Of a stretch of DNA of 64,000 bases, positions 22,190-34,259 are shown one piece after another. The stretch is from Malania oleifera (Eukaryota > Streptophyta > Magnoliopsida > Santalales > Ximeniaceae): the NCBI RefSeq assembly GCF_029873635.1, contig NC_080428.1:63359957-63423956 (forward strand). The letters run 5' to 3'. The first letter of the stretch is position 1, and every line of letters begins with the position of its first letter. Under the pieces are notes generated by a model. The model was not told the DNA's origin and did no database searches. It saw only the letters and a list, made by a program, of their open reading frames with translations. The position numbers and the translations under genes were made by a program.

Positions 22190-22489
22190 ACAAGAGTTTT
22201 GCATCACTTTCTTTTTGAATACTTTTACATTATAAAATTAATTTAAATTATTAGTTCCTACTTTATTTCTCATTATTTTATATTTATATCTACTAAAAGT
22301 GAAGAATTCATTTCAATTTATATTATTCAAAAGTATAGAAATATATATGCTATATTAGCATAGATGATTGAAATTGTTTTTAAAATTTAATATAATATGC
22401 ACAATACAATTCATTTTTTCTCCATTAAAATGGTAGAATTAATTTTAATTGATATTATTGAAAATTATATAAGTATATATACTATCTTG
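22190..22489. other. AT-rich spacer, no gene seen
   Basis: Very AT-rich, with a loosely repeated block (TTGAAATTGTTTTTAAAATT and TTTTAATTGATATTATTGAA types). It lies just 3' of the third XTH remnant. Confidence 0.4.
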
Positions 22490-22662
22490 CTAAATAATGA
22501 ATGAATAAATTAATCAAATAAGATTGAACGTAGAAAAAAAAAAAAAATAGCGATTGGATTCTTTTCAATTAAGGCATGATGGAGGAGCATTCTAGAGGGA
22601 GACCCTAGACCCTGTGGGAAGCGTTTCGTGTCCATGCAATAATTGTAAAACATTATGTTGTT
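22490..22662 (-). pseudogene. XTH: Third XTH copy: 3' remnant
   Basis: Matches the end of XTH1/XTH2 and their 3' flank. CTAAATAATGAATGAATAAA in the flank, the stop region TTCAATTAAGGCATG, then GAGGGAGACC and CTGTGGGAAGCG...TTTCGTGTCC correspond to 15940-16110 of copy 1. It carries many substitutions and a small insertion in the coding part, and the match stops after about 100 bp of exon 3. The array therefore once held at least three XTH genes. This one is a dead tail. Confidence 0.85.
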
Positions 22663-22700
22663 AATATATTTAAACTTCTGGGTATTTTTTGGTAGTTTTC

Positions 22701-22863
22701 AAAAAGACAAAAGGTGGAGTGTCGTATTTGAAAAACTCGGAGGATATTATTGGATTTAACCTAAATATTAAAAGGGCAAGTTAAAAAAGACAAAAGGTGG
22801 AGTGTCGTGTTTGAAAAACTCAAAGGATATTATTGGATTTTACCTAAATATTAAAAGGGCAAG
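22701..22863. repeat. 83-bp tandem direct repeat, two copies
   Basis: The block starting AAAAAGACAAAAGGTGGAG at 22701 is repeated from 22784 with only a few differences and ends AAAAGGGCAAG in each case. It sits exactly where duplication copy 2 begins. Confidence 0.9.
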
Positions 22864-23264
22864 AAAATGTTGTCAAGAGTTGAAAAAATGACCTAATGAC
22901 ATGACATGAAACATCAAAAAACCAAATTTGTGAGTAGAAGTTTTGGATAGAAATTTGATGGATGGATAGTATTTTAAATTTTAATGCCCCCTTCATAACT
23001 AATTAATTTATGATTGTGATTCCTTAGGGAGTTTGATAAAAATTGACGGTTAATTAATAATTAGAAGCAAATATTAGAATTTAGGTAAGTGATATACCTG
23101 AAAAACAATGTTGGTCTGCGCAATCTTCAAGTTTTACAACATAGAATTAATATGATTGTAGAGGTATTACATCGTACATCAATTAAAATGAATGAATAAA
23201 TTAATTAAATGGGATTGAAGGCAAAAAATAAAAAGCAAAAAAAAAGTGACTGGATCCTCTTCAA

Positions 23265-24457
23265 TTAAGGCGTGCTGGAGGTGCACTCTGGAGGGAGACC
23301 TTGTGGGAAGCGCTTCGTGTCCGTGCAATAATTGTAAATCATGTAGTTTTGCTGAACCCATTTTAGTCTTTCTTGACTTGTAGAATCCAACTCCTGAGTG
23401 AGCCACGAATTCGCAGTACCAGAGGTTGAAGAAGATGGAGGTGAACTACATGAAGATGCTCCGGAGGACCACACACAAGCATCAGCAATGTAATTCTTGT
23501 AGGAGGCGGTGAAGGGTGCTTGGGTCCAGTCTGCCTTCACCAGCCCACCTCTTGTGGCCCAATCATCCGCATTCCAAAGACTGGAGTATATTCTCATCGG
23601 CTGATTTTTAGGAAAGGGAACACCCATTGATTCCATGTTCTTGAATTCCCTAATAGGCGTGCCATCAACAGAGAAGCTGAAACAGAGACACGGTCAAGAT
23701 GTTAAAAAAACATAAATTTAGATGGTACTAGGTTCGCTGGAACTGTATATAGAATTAATTTTGTCACCTTAGTTGGGAGTACATGTACTTACATTATGGC
23801 TTGAGGATTCCAGAGGATGGAATAGGTGTGAAAGTCAGCAGTGGGATCAAACCACAAGTAGAATTGCTGCTCCCTATTGCCTTTGCCTTGGCCGAAAACA
23901 TTGGTATGAAGAATGTAGGGATCTCCACTCAAGTTCCCCAAGAATTCGAAGTCTATCTCGTCGTGGGTCGATCCTTGGGACGACAACTGCAGCACATACT
24001 TGGTGCGTTAGTTAAACAAATTAACATTCCCAGGATGGAGATATAGCTAAATTTTATCCTACCTCTGAAATATTCCACACGTTTATTCCAAAATATTAAT
24101 TAAAATTAAAAGCTGAATGAAAAGCTTGGACTATCTACTTACATAGTAGGCAGTGACGGTGCCTGCGGAGTTACCGGGGACGAGCTTGAGCTGCATGTCG
24201 ATCTTGCCGAATAGGTACTCCTGCTTGGATTGAAAACCAGAGCCGGAGGCTTTGTCGAGGGAAAGAGTGAGAAGGTCGCCATTGTTGAGAATTTGAGCAC
24301 GACCGTCTCCCCAAGTGATGTCAAAGTTCTCGTAGAAGTTGGTTGCAGACGAGAGGAGTACTACTGAAGAGCTGAACATAAGAGAGAACAGCAGCATCTT
24401 CACAACATTTGAAGAAGAAAGCAGAGGCGAAGCCATGGACATGGTGATACTAAGCAC
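23265..24457 (-). CDS. XTH: Xyloglucan endotransglucosylase/hydrolase, copy 2 (three exons)
   Basis: Same three-exon GH16 wall enzyme as XTH1, shifted by 7243 bp. Exons are 24457-24143, 23986-23793 and 23676-23265, giving 306 residues with the same signal peptide, [10 protein letters not shown] motif (Glu115 and Glu119), NLS glycosylation site and C-terminal cysteines. Coding differences that I see are few (ESMGV for ESIGV, SLMFSS for SLMLSS, CTSSTP for CTSSMP). Intron 1 is identical to that of XTH1 and intron 2 differs at one base, whereas the flanks are far more different. Its promoter differs from XTH1 by a LINE-like insertion about 255 bp upstream of the ATG and by the Ogre nest 1.3 kb upstream, so expression could differ although the proteins hardly do. 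Confidence 0.95.
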
Positions 24458-24548
24458 GGGGAGGAATTGGAATTTGTTGGTACCAATAATATTGGGATTA
24501 AGAGGAGGGATGGTATTGGAGTGTGCTTGGGATGGAAGGTGTGTTGGG

Positions 24549-24556
24549 TTTTTTAT
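24549..24556 (-). promoter_or_regulatory. Likely TATA box of XTH2
   Basis: TATAAAAA on the minus strand at the same distance from the ATG as in XTH1, so the core promoter is conserved. Confidence 0.6.
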
Positions 24557-24711
24557 ACTAGTGGGAGGGAGAAGAGGAAATGGGCATGAAGCTTCAGTTC
24601 AGCTGTGGACAGTTGGCATATCACTAGGAAAAAGTATAATAACACAGTTGGCAAAATGGGAATAGCAGTTGGCGTTAACTTTTAACCCTGTAACGCGGTT
24701 TGGCATCATTT

Positions 24712-25361
24712 ACTACGGCCAGTCATTGGGTTTTGCTTTTTCTGTCAGTGGCCGCGTGAGCTTGTTGTCTTCTGCTTTGTTGGTTTGTTATTTGTTTTTT
24801 AAAGTACCTCCATTCAGTGTGTCCTTTATATTTGAAGTGCCTACGTGTCGATCTGTAGGTGTGTGAGCTGGCAGGATATGGTGGAAGTTTTGTTTGCAAG
24901 TTTCTCCTTCACGTGGTGATCCAGCGGGAATTGCATCTTCCACCTTTGATTTTTGGCATCATCCGGTGGTTGACTTTTGTCAAAGATATTCGCTTTTGGT
25001 TTCCAGAAGCTGTCTTGATTTCCGTTGCAGTGGGTTCGTCTTTTGCCCTCACTCGCATGGTTGTGGAAGCTTCAGGCGTGCATGCCGTCTGTGGTTTTGA
25101 GGATTGGAACTTGGGATCGTGGCCTGCAAATCTGATCTTGAGTTACTTTTGTTTTCTGGGTATGCCCAGATTGTAAATGCCTTGTGACCTGGGTATGACT
25201 AGGTTGAATTGTACTTGTTGCTAGGTCTTCTTTTCCTAGTTTTGATGCTATTTATATTTGATTGGGAGTTTTGGCTACCCCTCTCTCAGTGTATGTTTCA
25301 GTCTTTTCTGTACATATCCCTTTGATCAATATAATTTACCCTTTGGTAAAAAAAGAAAAGA
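24712..25361 (+). mobile_element. LINE-like 3' end inserted in the XTH2 upstream region
   Basis: The XTH1 and XTH2 upstream regions align up to GGCATCATTT and again from AAGTTTTGG. Copy 2 has about 650 extra bp between them. The extra DNA ends GATCAATATAATTTACC, then CTTTGGTAAAAAAAGAAAAG, an A-rich tail like the 3' end of plant L1-type LINEs, and begins abruptly as a 5'-truncated copy would. One open frame (24859-25176, 105 residues) lies inside but is not recognised. No clear target duplication is seen, so the class is provisional. Confidence 0.5.
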
Positions 25362-25798
25362 AAAGTTTTGGAGACCCATTGGCTCGAGACTCTAGAGAGA
25401 TCAGTTTTTCACTATGGAAAAAAGCAGGGCCATGGGCTACCCAATTGAAAGGCATAACGGCAAGGAATAAAACTGGGTTTGGCTGGTGTTCCCTGTTTTA
25501 AGACGAAGTCGTGACTCGCGACTTCCTTGCCCACTTCAAATTTTACTTATATAATTTCCTCAAATATTATATTTTCTGAGAACCAGAAGATATGTTTCTA
25601 AAAAAATTATGAATAAAGTGGTCCTGCGGACTATAACTTTTCATTTGAGTTGGTAATTTGACATTCAAGTGGAAAATAGTAGAAGTTCAATTCCAGTAAT
25701 AGATTAATTGAGCTTTTAGTAAGTTTCGGACACCATCATTTCTAAGAAAAAAATGTCTTATAAACTTGACTAGGAAGAGTAGTAAAAAACATGACTTG

Positions 25799-28700
25799 TG
25801 TCGCGACGTGTCCCGGACCCAAAAATGTGTGGGTTTGGCTTGTGAACCTTGGGAAAATGATGGAATGTGTGATTTTGAAAAAGTAATTTTTGTGGAAAAC
25901 AATGTGAGATGGAGTCGCCACTAACCTTTAAAAGTACGGTTAGAATACTTGATTGCTACCCAGTTAGAGGTAGAATCGACATGCATTACCAGAGTGGGGC
26001 TCGAGATTATGGTTACGCGAGGAAATGTATTAGCACCCCCTACACGCCCGTTGTTACGAACTGTACCAGATTAATCACATATTATCTCGAAATAAATGTA
26101 ATAAGCTTTTAAAAATTACTCCCTTTCAAAAATCAAAAGAATGAAAATACTATATAGGTATTCCCTCAGAACCGGGGCAATCCAATACTTCAAAGAGTCC
26201 ATGCCCTTTGTTGCAATTATCGGAAAGAAAATCGAAAATAGAGTACAAAATACTCTCCCAGGGGTTTTTGAAATCCGTAGGTTTTTCTAAGTAGGAAAAA
26301 TACTATTCCGGGAGGTTTTTTTGGAATTTGTTCGGATGAAAATGGTTTCCTGTGCCTAAAAAACATTTTTTGTGACTTTTCTACGTGTGAATTTTTTTTT
26401 GATTTTTTGTGATTTTTTCAAACTTCAAAAATAGCATAAATAAAATCAATTGAAATCGAAGTATGAAAAATGTTGTTGGGTTTTTTGAGAATTTTGTGAT
26501 CTTTTGTGAATTTTCTGAACATCCAAGTAATAATCAAATTTTCTGCGGGAGTGTCTCTCATAGGTCAGGTGTTCAAACCCTCCTAGGCTCATTTCCGCCC
26601 CTGAACTCTTGAATTTACTCTCCCTTTTGAGTTATGGGGTCAACTTCAAGGGGCGCAAGATTAGTCACGTGGACCGTAAAATGGACACGTGGATACCCGG
26701 TGCGTAATCCAAAAAAAAAAAAAAAGGAGGGAACCGACACAAACTGGTTTGGGGGGATGACGAACTGGTCAAACGTTGACAGGTCCTAGGAAAACTAGTT
26801 TAAGGTCTTGGTTGAGACTAATGTGGGTTTTCCAATATTTTCCTGAACAAAACAAAATTTGAAACAAAAACCGTGAAAGGAAAATTTTTGGGTTTTTTCT
26901 AGAAATTCTGTAACTATTTAGGGACTTTATTTGAAATTTAAAACATATTTTTTTGAATTTTTGTGAAGTGAGTGCAAAAACATGCTTTGGAAATTTTTTG
27001 GAATTTTACCATATTTTCTTTAAAAATTTTTGAGTGCAAATCATGTTCAAATCTTTAGGAGATTTTTTTAAAATTTTTTCTAGGAATTTTTTGGATTTTT
27101 ATGTATTTTTTATGAATTTTTTGTGATTTTTATGGATTTTTTGGGAATTTATTTAAATATATATACATATACCCAACCGACCTTTTACCGGTTCAGGGAC
27201 CCAAACCGGTTTAGAGGAGAATCGGTCCACATCAAGCAGGTCAACCCATTTTAAGGTCTTTGGTCAAGACCAGAAGTGCCACATGGTGAGGCTAGAGTGG
27301 CACGAAAAATGCTGATGAGGTCCACAACATGGTGCAATTGCGGATGCACACGGAGATGCGGATCCAACGGCCAGGAGGGACCCTAAGTGCACCTGCACGC
27401 ATTAATGGTGAAGGAGACCAAGGGGGCCACGTGGCATGACACGGGTGGATAAGTGGTCGTGAGTAGCAGGGATCATTAATGGTCTGGGGATGATGCGCCA
27501 TGCGTCACTCAGCGAGCGGAGTAGATGGGCGCATGTCGTCAGTAAAGTACTGGCGACATTTAATGCCTCTGTCTTAGACGATCTGAGCCGTTGGCGCATT
27601 GCAGGGGTTGACCGGCCGCGATTGGTATGAGAATACCTAATGTTGACCATGTCTCCCATGGAATGATTTGGATCATTGATGAGTGAGGGACTCCAACAGT
27701 GGGAGATGGAGTTGCTTGAGACCTCCTACGTGGCTTAATCTTAACACTCAATAGAAACCAGAAGTGAACAGTTAGGATTCAACCGTGTGTGATTTTGATG
27801 GTGCGGAGATGAAGTATTCCACATGTCATGATCCTAGGGTTTCTAATCAGAACATATAAAAACTAAAAATTTTCATTTCTTTCATTTTTCTAACCTCCTC
27901 GCAGACCCTCTCCCTCCTCGGCTAAAACCCTAAGTCTCTCCTTTCTTCCTCTTCATGAATCGTCCCTAGCCCATACTTTCTTAGCTCACTGTCCCCTTTT
28001 CAGTGTTTTGAAATGATCAACAACCCCTAAATCTTCCTTGACACATCCCTTTACTTCAAGCTCACCCCTACTTTTTTCTTTTTCTTTTTTCTAAACTCCC
28101 TGTAAGCCATAAAGCCAAACTCTCACATCTTTGCAACTTTCTCAACTTCTATGTTCTTCTCCATCTCAATGAAAAACCCTAACCCCTGGTTCATCTACCT
28201 TACTAAAACCAAAGCCTCCAAACCTCGATCCTTTCACCCCCTCTAAATCTAAACCACTCTCTGACCTCTCGAAGAAATTTTTCCTCACGGATCCTCAAGT
28301 CCAAGTATTCTCTCTGTTCAAAATGGGACAGACCCGAAGACCCGAACCCTCGAGGATTCTGGGGGATCTGAAATCTTCGAAGTGGAGATTCGTTTGACTG
28401 TTCGAAAGCCAATCCTTAAATAAGTATCCTCCCTTACCTCTATTTATTTTGTGGTGAAGTTTTTGTTTTTTTTAGTTTTGTGTTTCTTTGTTTTGAAATC
28501 TGAGGTGGGTATGTATGATTTTCGAACTATGATTATGGGTATTGGTGCTCGATTCATGATTTGGTTCCGGGAATTGTAGGGTAGGCTTGCGATTTTGGAG
28601 GTGGGGACGAGTCGACTCGTCCTCACCTGGTGAGTGAGTGGGGGGTTGACTCACCTGAGTCAACCCAAGGTGAGATGTGGACTCGGGTATACCCGAGTGG

Positions 28701-29351
28701 GGCACATGGCCTAGTCACGTGGGGGGAGTAAGCTCATGTGGGCTTTGGTTAGCTTCATGAGAGTGGGCTTGGTAATTTGACAATTTAAAATGGGCTGGGT
28801 AGAGTGACTTAAAAAATGGGTAATGGGCTCGTTTCAAAAGCTGGGTTAGTGGGCTTATTCACGAACCGGGTCTAGGGGCTGATTAGGTTTGGAATGGGCT
28901 TCGGGTTGTTAAAAAGACAGGGCTAGCCCACATCCATTTTTAGACAAGGCCTAGGTTCTTTCAAAATAGAATCCAGGGTGGATTTCTTATTTTTATTAAA
29001 AAAAAAATAGGTCCCACATGAGTTTTTAAAATGGGCCGGCCCAAAGGAATTTTAAAATAAATTTTGGCCGATTTAATGGTGAGGATCCAGACACAAGCTT
29101 GGGTTCAGGGGTCGAGGATTGGATCCAAGGGGTGTCAAAGAAGGAGAACCTAGATTCAGATTCTGATTCAGGCTAAGTGAAGGTCTGCTTTGGGTCGGAT
29201 CGATCTTGGGTTCATGCTTGGACCTAAGAACTGGAGAACACCTGCATTTACACACGCACAGTACACAGTCTGAGAATTAGGATAATGAAGAGAAATTTAC
29301 CTAGGGTCCTATACTCCTCCGGTCCTCTTCTCCTTGCTGCGTGTGTGCTTG
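25799..29351 (-). mobile_element. Ogre left (3') LTR, distal segment
   Basis: Contains the conserved GGAGTCGCCACTAACC block (25912), T-rich filler with many TTTTTTGGATTTTT-like words (26330-27150), a GC-richer stretch (27180-27840), a pyrimidine-rich stretch (27880-28150) and a segment (28370-29351) that matches 60541-61530 of the right LTR. Short open frames here are not supported as genes. Confidence 0.8.
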
Positions 29352-30460
29352 TGTCATGCCCCGAACCCCGAAATGGGACCCAAGGGTGAAAATATAACCT
29401 AACCTGTCCCTTTACCTTATAAAATGTCCAAAGATACAGTACAATGGATAAAAGTCCGACCTCGTGGGGTTTGCAGGCACCCTAAACACATCCAATCACA
29501 ATCACATACGCAGCGAAAAAAGGTCATTCTACATGAACATATACAGTACCATACCAAAGTCTATACAAGAGCAGAACATGGCTCTATCAAAACGTACAAA
29601 CGGGTGCCCAAATACATCTCAAAATGGAAACCCATCAAAAATATAGTCCTAGCACTTACCCAAGCGCTAAACGCAGTACACCGGCCACTACGCTCCTTAC
29701 ACCGGCCACTACGCTCCTTACACTAGGACACTAGTTCCGATTACTTAGAAGGACCTGTAAAAATGTACGTACAACAAGGGTGAAACACCTCTTAGTAAGG
29801 AAGAAAATAGGTTATATCAGTGTGTGGCATTTGAGTGTTATCATGATACACAACATGCATAGATCAATAGTCAAAACAATCAAAACAGTTCTAGTATTTT
29901 CATAAACCAAGCAATACAATCTGGTGTCGTCACACCCTTTGGCTCGAAGTCGGACTGTCTGGTGGTATTTCACGCCCTTCGGTAAAAATCGGTGATTTGG
30001 TCTCGTGGACCATCAAAAGTGATGGAGGTAATGCAATCCTGTAGGCTACTGAACCCGCTCGCTCAAGTACCTTGAATGGTCCGATAAACCTCGGGCTTAG
30101 TTTGCTCTTCCTCCAATATCTCATCACCCCTTTCATCGGAGCGATACGCAGAAATACCTTACCTCCCACTTCGAACTTTAACTTATGGCAGCGAACATCT
30201 GCGTAACTCTTTTGCCAACTCTAAGTTGATCTAATCCTCTCCCGGATCAAACCCACCTTCTCAGATGCCTGTTATATGAGTTCAGGTCCTAACACCTGAC
30301 GTTCACCAACCTTATCCCAACACTAAGGAGATCGACACCTCTGACCATACAAAGCCTCGAACGGTGCCATCCCGATACTAGACTGGAAGCTGTTGTTATA
30401 AGCGAACTCTACAAGTGGCATAAATTGTATCCAGCTACCACCAAAGTCTAACACACAATC

Positions 30461-30790
30461 TCACAACATATCTTCCAATATCTGTATCGTCCTCTCTGAC
30501 TGTCCATCAGTTTGGGGGTGGAATGCTATACTGTATGTAAGCTTCGTCCCCAATGCCTCCTGCAAGCTCATCCAGAATCGAGAAGTAAACCTTGGATCCC
30601 GATTCGATACTATGGACACCGGTATTCCGTGCATCCTCACAATCTCATGCACATACAAATATGCTAGCCTACTCAAAGGATAGCCAACTTTTATCGGTAT
30701 GAAATGAGCAGATTTCGTCACTCTATCAACGATCACCCAAATAGCATTCTGTCTGTGAAGCGCTGGTGGCAAATCGGTCACAAAATCCAT
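30461..30790 (-). pseudogene. Integrase core remnant of gypsy element 1
   Basis: MDFVTDLPPALHRQNAIWVI, then VDRVTKSAHFIPI, and further on [14 protein letters not shown] are the typical DDE integrase core phrases of chromoviruses. It is part of a dead element. Confidence 0.85.
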
Positions 30791-31108
30791 GGAAATATGC
30801 TCCTATTTCCACACTAGAATAGGCAAAAGCTGCAACGGCCTTGCCAGCCTCTGATGTTCAGCTTTCACCTGTTGACACGTCAGACACTGCTCCACGAACT
30901 AAGCAATTTGCCTCTTCATACCAGACCATCAGAAGGTCTTGCGCAAGTCTCAATACATCTTTGTACTACTAGGATGTACCGTATATATAGAATGATGCGC
31001 CTCCCTTAGAATCATCCTTCTGATCTCATCGTCGTTTGAAAAACATACTCTGGTCCCAAACCTCAACACACCGCCCTCAGAGATGTTAAACTCTGTACCC
31101 AGCCCTTG

Positions 31109-31790
31109 CTATACCTTTTCCATAACCTCTGCCAACTCTCCATCACTAGCCTGCGCGGCTTTTACACGCTCAAATAAGGTCGGTTGGACCACCAAACCAG
31201 AAAGATAAGTCTGTTGATTACCAACCACCAACTCAATACCTGAGCTTTCCAAATCCCGTCTAGTGTGACATTGAGTTACAACTGCAGATACAGCCGTAGG
31301 CCCTGACTTCCAACTCAACGCATTAGCTACTACATTAGCCTTCCTAGGGTGATAACTGATTGCGCAATCGTAGTCCTTAATCAACTCTAGCCACCGCCTC
31401 TGCCTTGTTCAACTCCTGCCGTGTAAAGAAATACCTGAGACTCTTATGGTCAGTGAAGATCTCACATTGCACCCCGTACAGATAATGTCGCCAAATCTTC
31501 AATGCATATACAACAGCAGCCAATTCCAGATCATGCGTAGGGTAATTCTTCTCATACTCTTTCAATTACCGAGAGGCATACGCTACTACCTTACCTTACT
31601 GCATGAGCACACATCCCAGGCCTTTCAGAGATACGTCACTATATATCACAAATCCACCATCCCCAGAAGGAATGGTCAACACTAGAGCAGTAACCAGCTG
31701 GTGCTTCAACTCCTGAAAGCACTGTTCGCAATCACTGGTCCACTCAAACTGCACTCCTTTCTTAGTCAATCTTATCAGAGGTCCAGACAA
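31109..31790 (-). pseudogene. RNase H remnant of gypsy element 1
   Basis: [35 protein letters not shown] and [16 protein letters not shown] are RNase H landmarks in the usual order after reverse transcriptase. It is part of a broken element. Confidence 0.85.
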
Positions 31791-31834
31791 TTTAAAGAAA
31801 CCCTCTATGAACCGACGATAGTAACCCGCCAGTC

Positions 31835-32656
31835 CTAAAAAACTCTAAACCTCTTAATATTCTTCGGCCTTACCCAGTCAACCACAACTTTAATTTTGCT
31901 AGGATCAACTGATATACCATCCCCAATAATCACATGGCCTAAGAACGCAATCTGACTCAACCAGAATTCACACTTCTTCTGCTTAGCATACAACTTCTTC
32001 TTTCCCAGAATCTGTAACACTAACCTCAAATGTTCCACGTGCTCTTCCGTACTCGAGTATACCAAAATGTCGTTAATGAATACCACTACGAATCGATCTA
32101 GGTACTCATGGAAAACCCTGTTCATCAAATCCATGAACACTGTCGGAGCATTCGTCAACCCAAAAGGCATGACTAAGAACTCATAGTGGCCATATCTGGT
32201 TCGGAAATCCATCTTCGCTACATCCTCCACTCTAACCCTCACCTGATGATATCCTGACTGCAAATCGATCTTCGAAAAGACCCGCATGCCCTGTAACTGG
32301 TCAAAGAGATCATCTATACGAGGTAAATGATAACGATTTTTCACAATTACCTTGTTAATCTCATGGTAATCAATGCACATCCGCATCGACCCGTCCTTCT
32401 TCTTCACAAACAATACTGGAGCTTCCCAGAGCGAAACACTAGGTCGAATGAATCCTCTGTCCAGTAATTCCAGTAACTGCTCCTTCAATTCCCGAAGTTC
32501 TGCTGGAGCCATTTGGTACGGAGCTTTAGAGATCGGTGCCTTACCAGGCAGCAATTCTATCGCAAACTCCACCTCACGATCTGGAGGTAAACCAGGTAAA
32601 TCATCTAGAAACACATCCGGAAATTCACTGACTACACGAATGTCCTTGAGCCTCAA
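31835..32656 (-). pseudogene. Reverse transcriptase region of gypsy element 1
   Basis: Longest recognisable pol piece here, 273 codons: [20 protein letters not shown] at the protease/RT junction, [48 protein letters not shown] and the active-site region [10 protein letters not shown]. This wording is that of Tekay/Del chromoviruses. Confidence 0.9.
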
Positions 32657-32785
32657 CTCATCTCGCGACGGTTCCTACACACAAGCTAGGCACCCCTGAC
32701 ACTTGTCCAAGAGTAACCTCCTCGCTTGTAGGGTCGACAGAATTTGTGGCGCTGGACGCACACATGATCCCATGAATTCGTTCTC

Positions 32786-33724
32786 CTATTCCCTAGGAGG
32801 TCTGAAAACTACCACCTTCCTATGACAGTCGATCACATCATAACTAAAGAACAACAAATCCATCCCCATAATGATATCAAACCCCGACATGTCGTATACC
32901 CTAAGATTCGCCGGTAGCAGCTTCCCCTGAATTTCCACTGGGCAGTCTACCAACATCTTCCTATAGAAAGATACACTCCCAGAGGGCGTAGTAACAGATA
33001 ACACCTCATTCATGTCTCGGGTCTCAACCCCACACCGTCCCAACATCTCGCTTCGGTGCACGACAATCATGAAATATATGACCTGGATAGCCATAGTTAT
33101 AGCACTTACCCCCAAATAACGTGCACTCACCCTCGTGCCATTTGTGGCATCTGACATAACATCCACGAGTCTAGCTCATCTGAGAATCTTGGCGCTCGGT
33201 ATTCTAACCTGAGCCTTTGCTCCTCTTCTTCCACGATCCCTGACGAGATCCTATATGAGAACCAGAAGGTACTGTCCTCTTCCTCGATTCTTGATCCACC
33301 TCGTCCTCTCGGATACCGGTCTCAATCACCGTATCCTTAACCACCAACACTAAGAACTCACGGATCTGAAGCATACCCAACAGTCTGCAAAATCCTTCCT
33401 TAAACCCTTCTCGAACCTCCGAGTATTCTCATTTTCGCTCGAGATCATACATGGTGCAAATCGGGATAACTCTATGTATCGAGCCGCATACCCCTGCACC
33501 GTCAAACTCCCCTAAGTCAGCGCAAAAAACTCATCTGTGTTCGCAACACGTACTGAAGCCGGGAAGTATTTGTCAAAGAACACCTCCTTGAAACGGCTCC
33601 CCGTCATTTTCTCAGGACCACCCCTCTGCTTCTCCAGCAGATTCACCGTAGTCCACCATCGACCCGTCTCCCTAGATAGCTGGAAAGTGGCATAAAGGAC
33701 TTGCTGCCTATCCGTGTAGTGCAA
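32786..33724 (-). pseudogene. Gag and protease region of gypsy element 1
   Basis: Protease-like text (YDMSGFDIIMGMDLLF) lies at 32786-33166, and gag-like text (YATFQLSRETGRWWTTV, FDKYFPASVR) lies at 33512-33724. Order and spacing fit a chromovirus. It is broken. Confidence 0.75.
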
Positions 33725-34259
33725 GATCCTCTGCTGTCATCGGGTCAGACCCGCCAGAGAACGTCGGAGGATGCATGCGTGTGAACCTCTCAATGGTGCA
33801 TCCCACAGCAGTAGGAGAGCACTCGCGTCTTCTCACACTCCGCCTGATCTCTCGTAACACCTACCTTGTCAGACCTCAACACACTGAAGGAGACTCATCA
33901 CTCGTAGTCTCCTCAGAGCCACTTTCCAGACCATTATCCTTGGGCTCCATTCTGCAACACAATAGGAATCTATCAGTATCCCTCCAACACATACAGTTAA
34001 CGCAATGGTCTTCACTAATTGTGTTAACTACTCCCTGCCAGGTCTAGGTTTGTCCTATCACACCGACACAAAAGTCGTTAATGATTTGCCCTACTTTTAC
34101 TGGAATCGTCATCCTAGGAAAAACATGGAATACCGTCGACAAATCTCGGTCTAGCAACCAAACAACCCTCAACCAACTTTACCCATATCCACATCCTATA
34201 CTCTAGTATGTACTCACAACTAAGCCTAACCAAGTCTACAAGATCTAGTAACCTGATTA

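Larger units (their letters stand above)
15565..22865. repeat. Tandem segmental duplication, copy 1
   Basis: Sequence from about 15565 onward recurs from about 22866 with a constant offset of 7243 bp through the XTH gene. After the 37-kb insertion is set aside, the match resumes at 62892 (paired with about 17930) and continues through the copia end to the window edge. Copy 1 therefore contains XTH1, the pseudogene/copia fusion, an LTR fragment, a third XTH tail and an 83-bp direct repeat. Flanking parts differ by about 10 percent by eye, so the duplication is not young. Confidence 0.8.
22866..25793. repeat. Tandem segmental duplication, copy 2, first part
   Basis: Second copy of the 7.24-kb unit, carrying XTH2 and its upstream region. 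It ends with GTAAAAAACATG before the Ogre insertion and resumes at 62892. Confidence 0.8.

Noticed and set aside
24859-25176. 105-codon frame upstream of XTH2 as a host gene
   Set aside because: Lies inside a copy-2-specific insertion with an A-rich tail and matches no family I know. More likely LINE-derived sequence.
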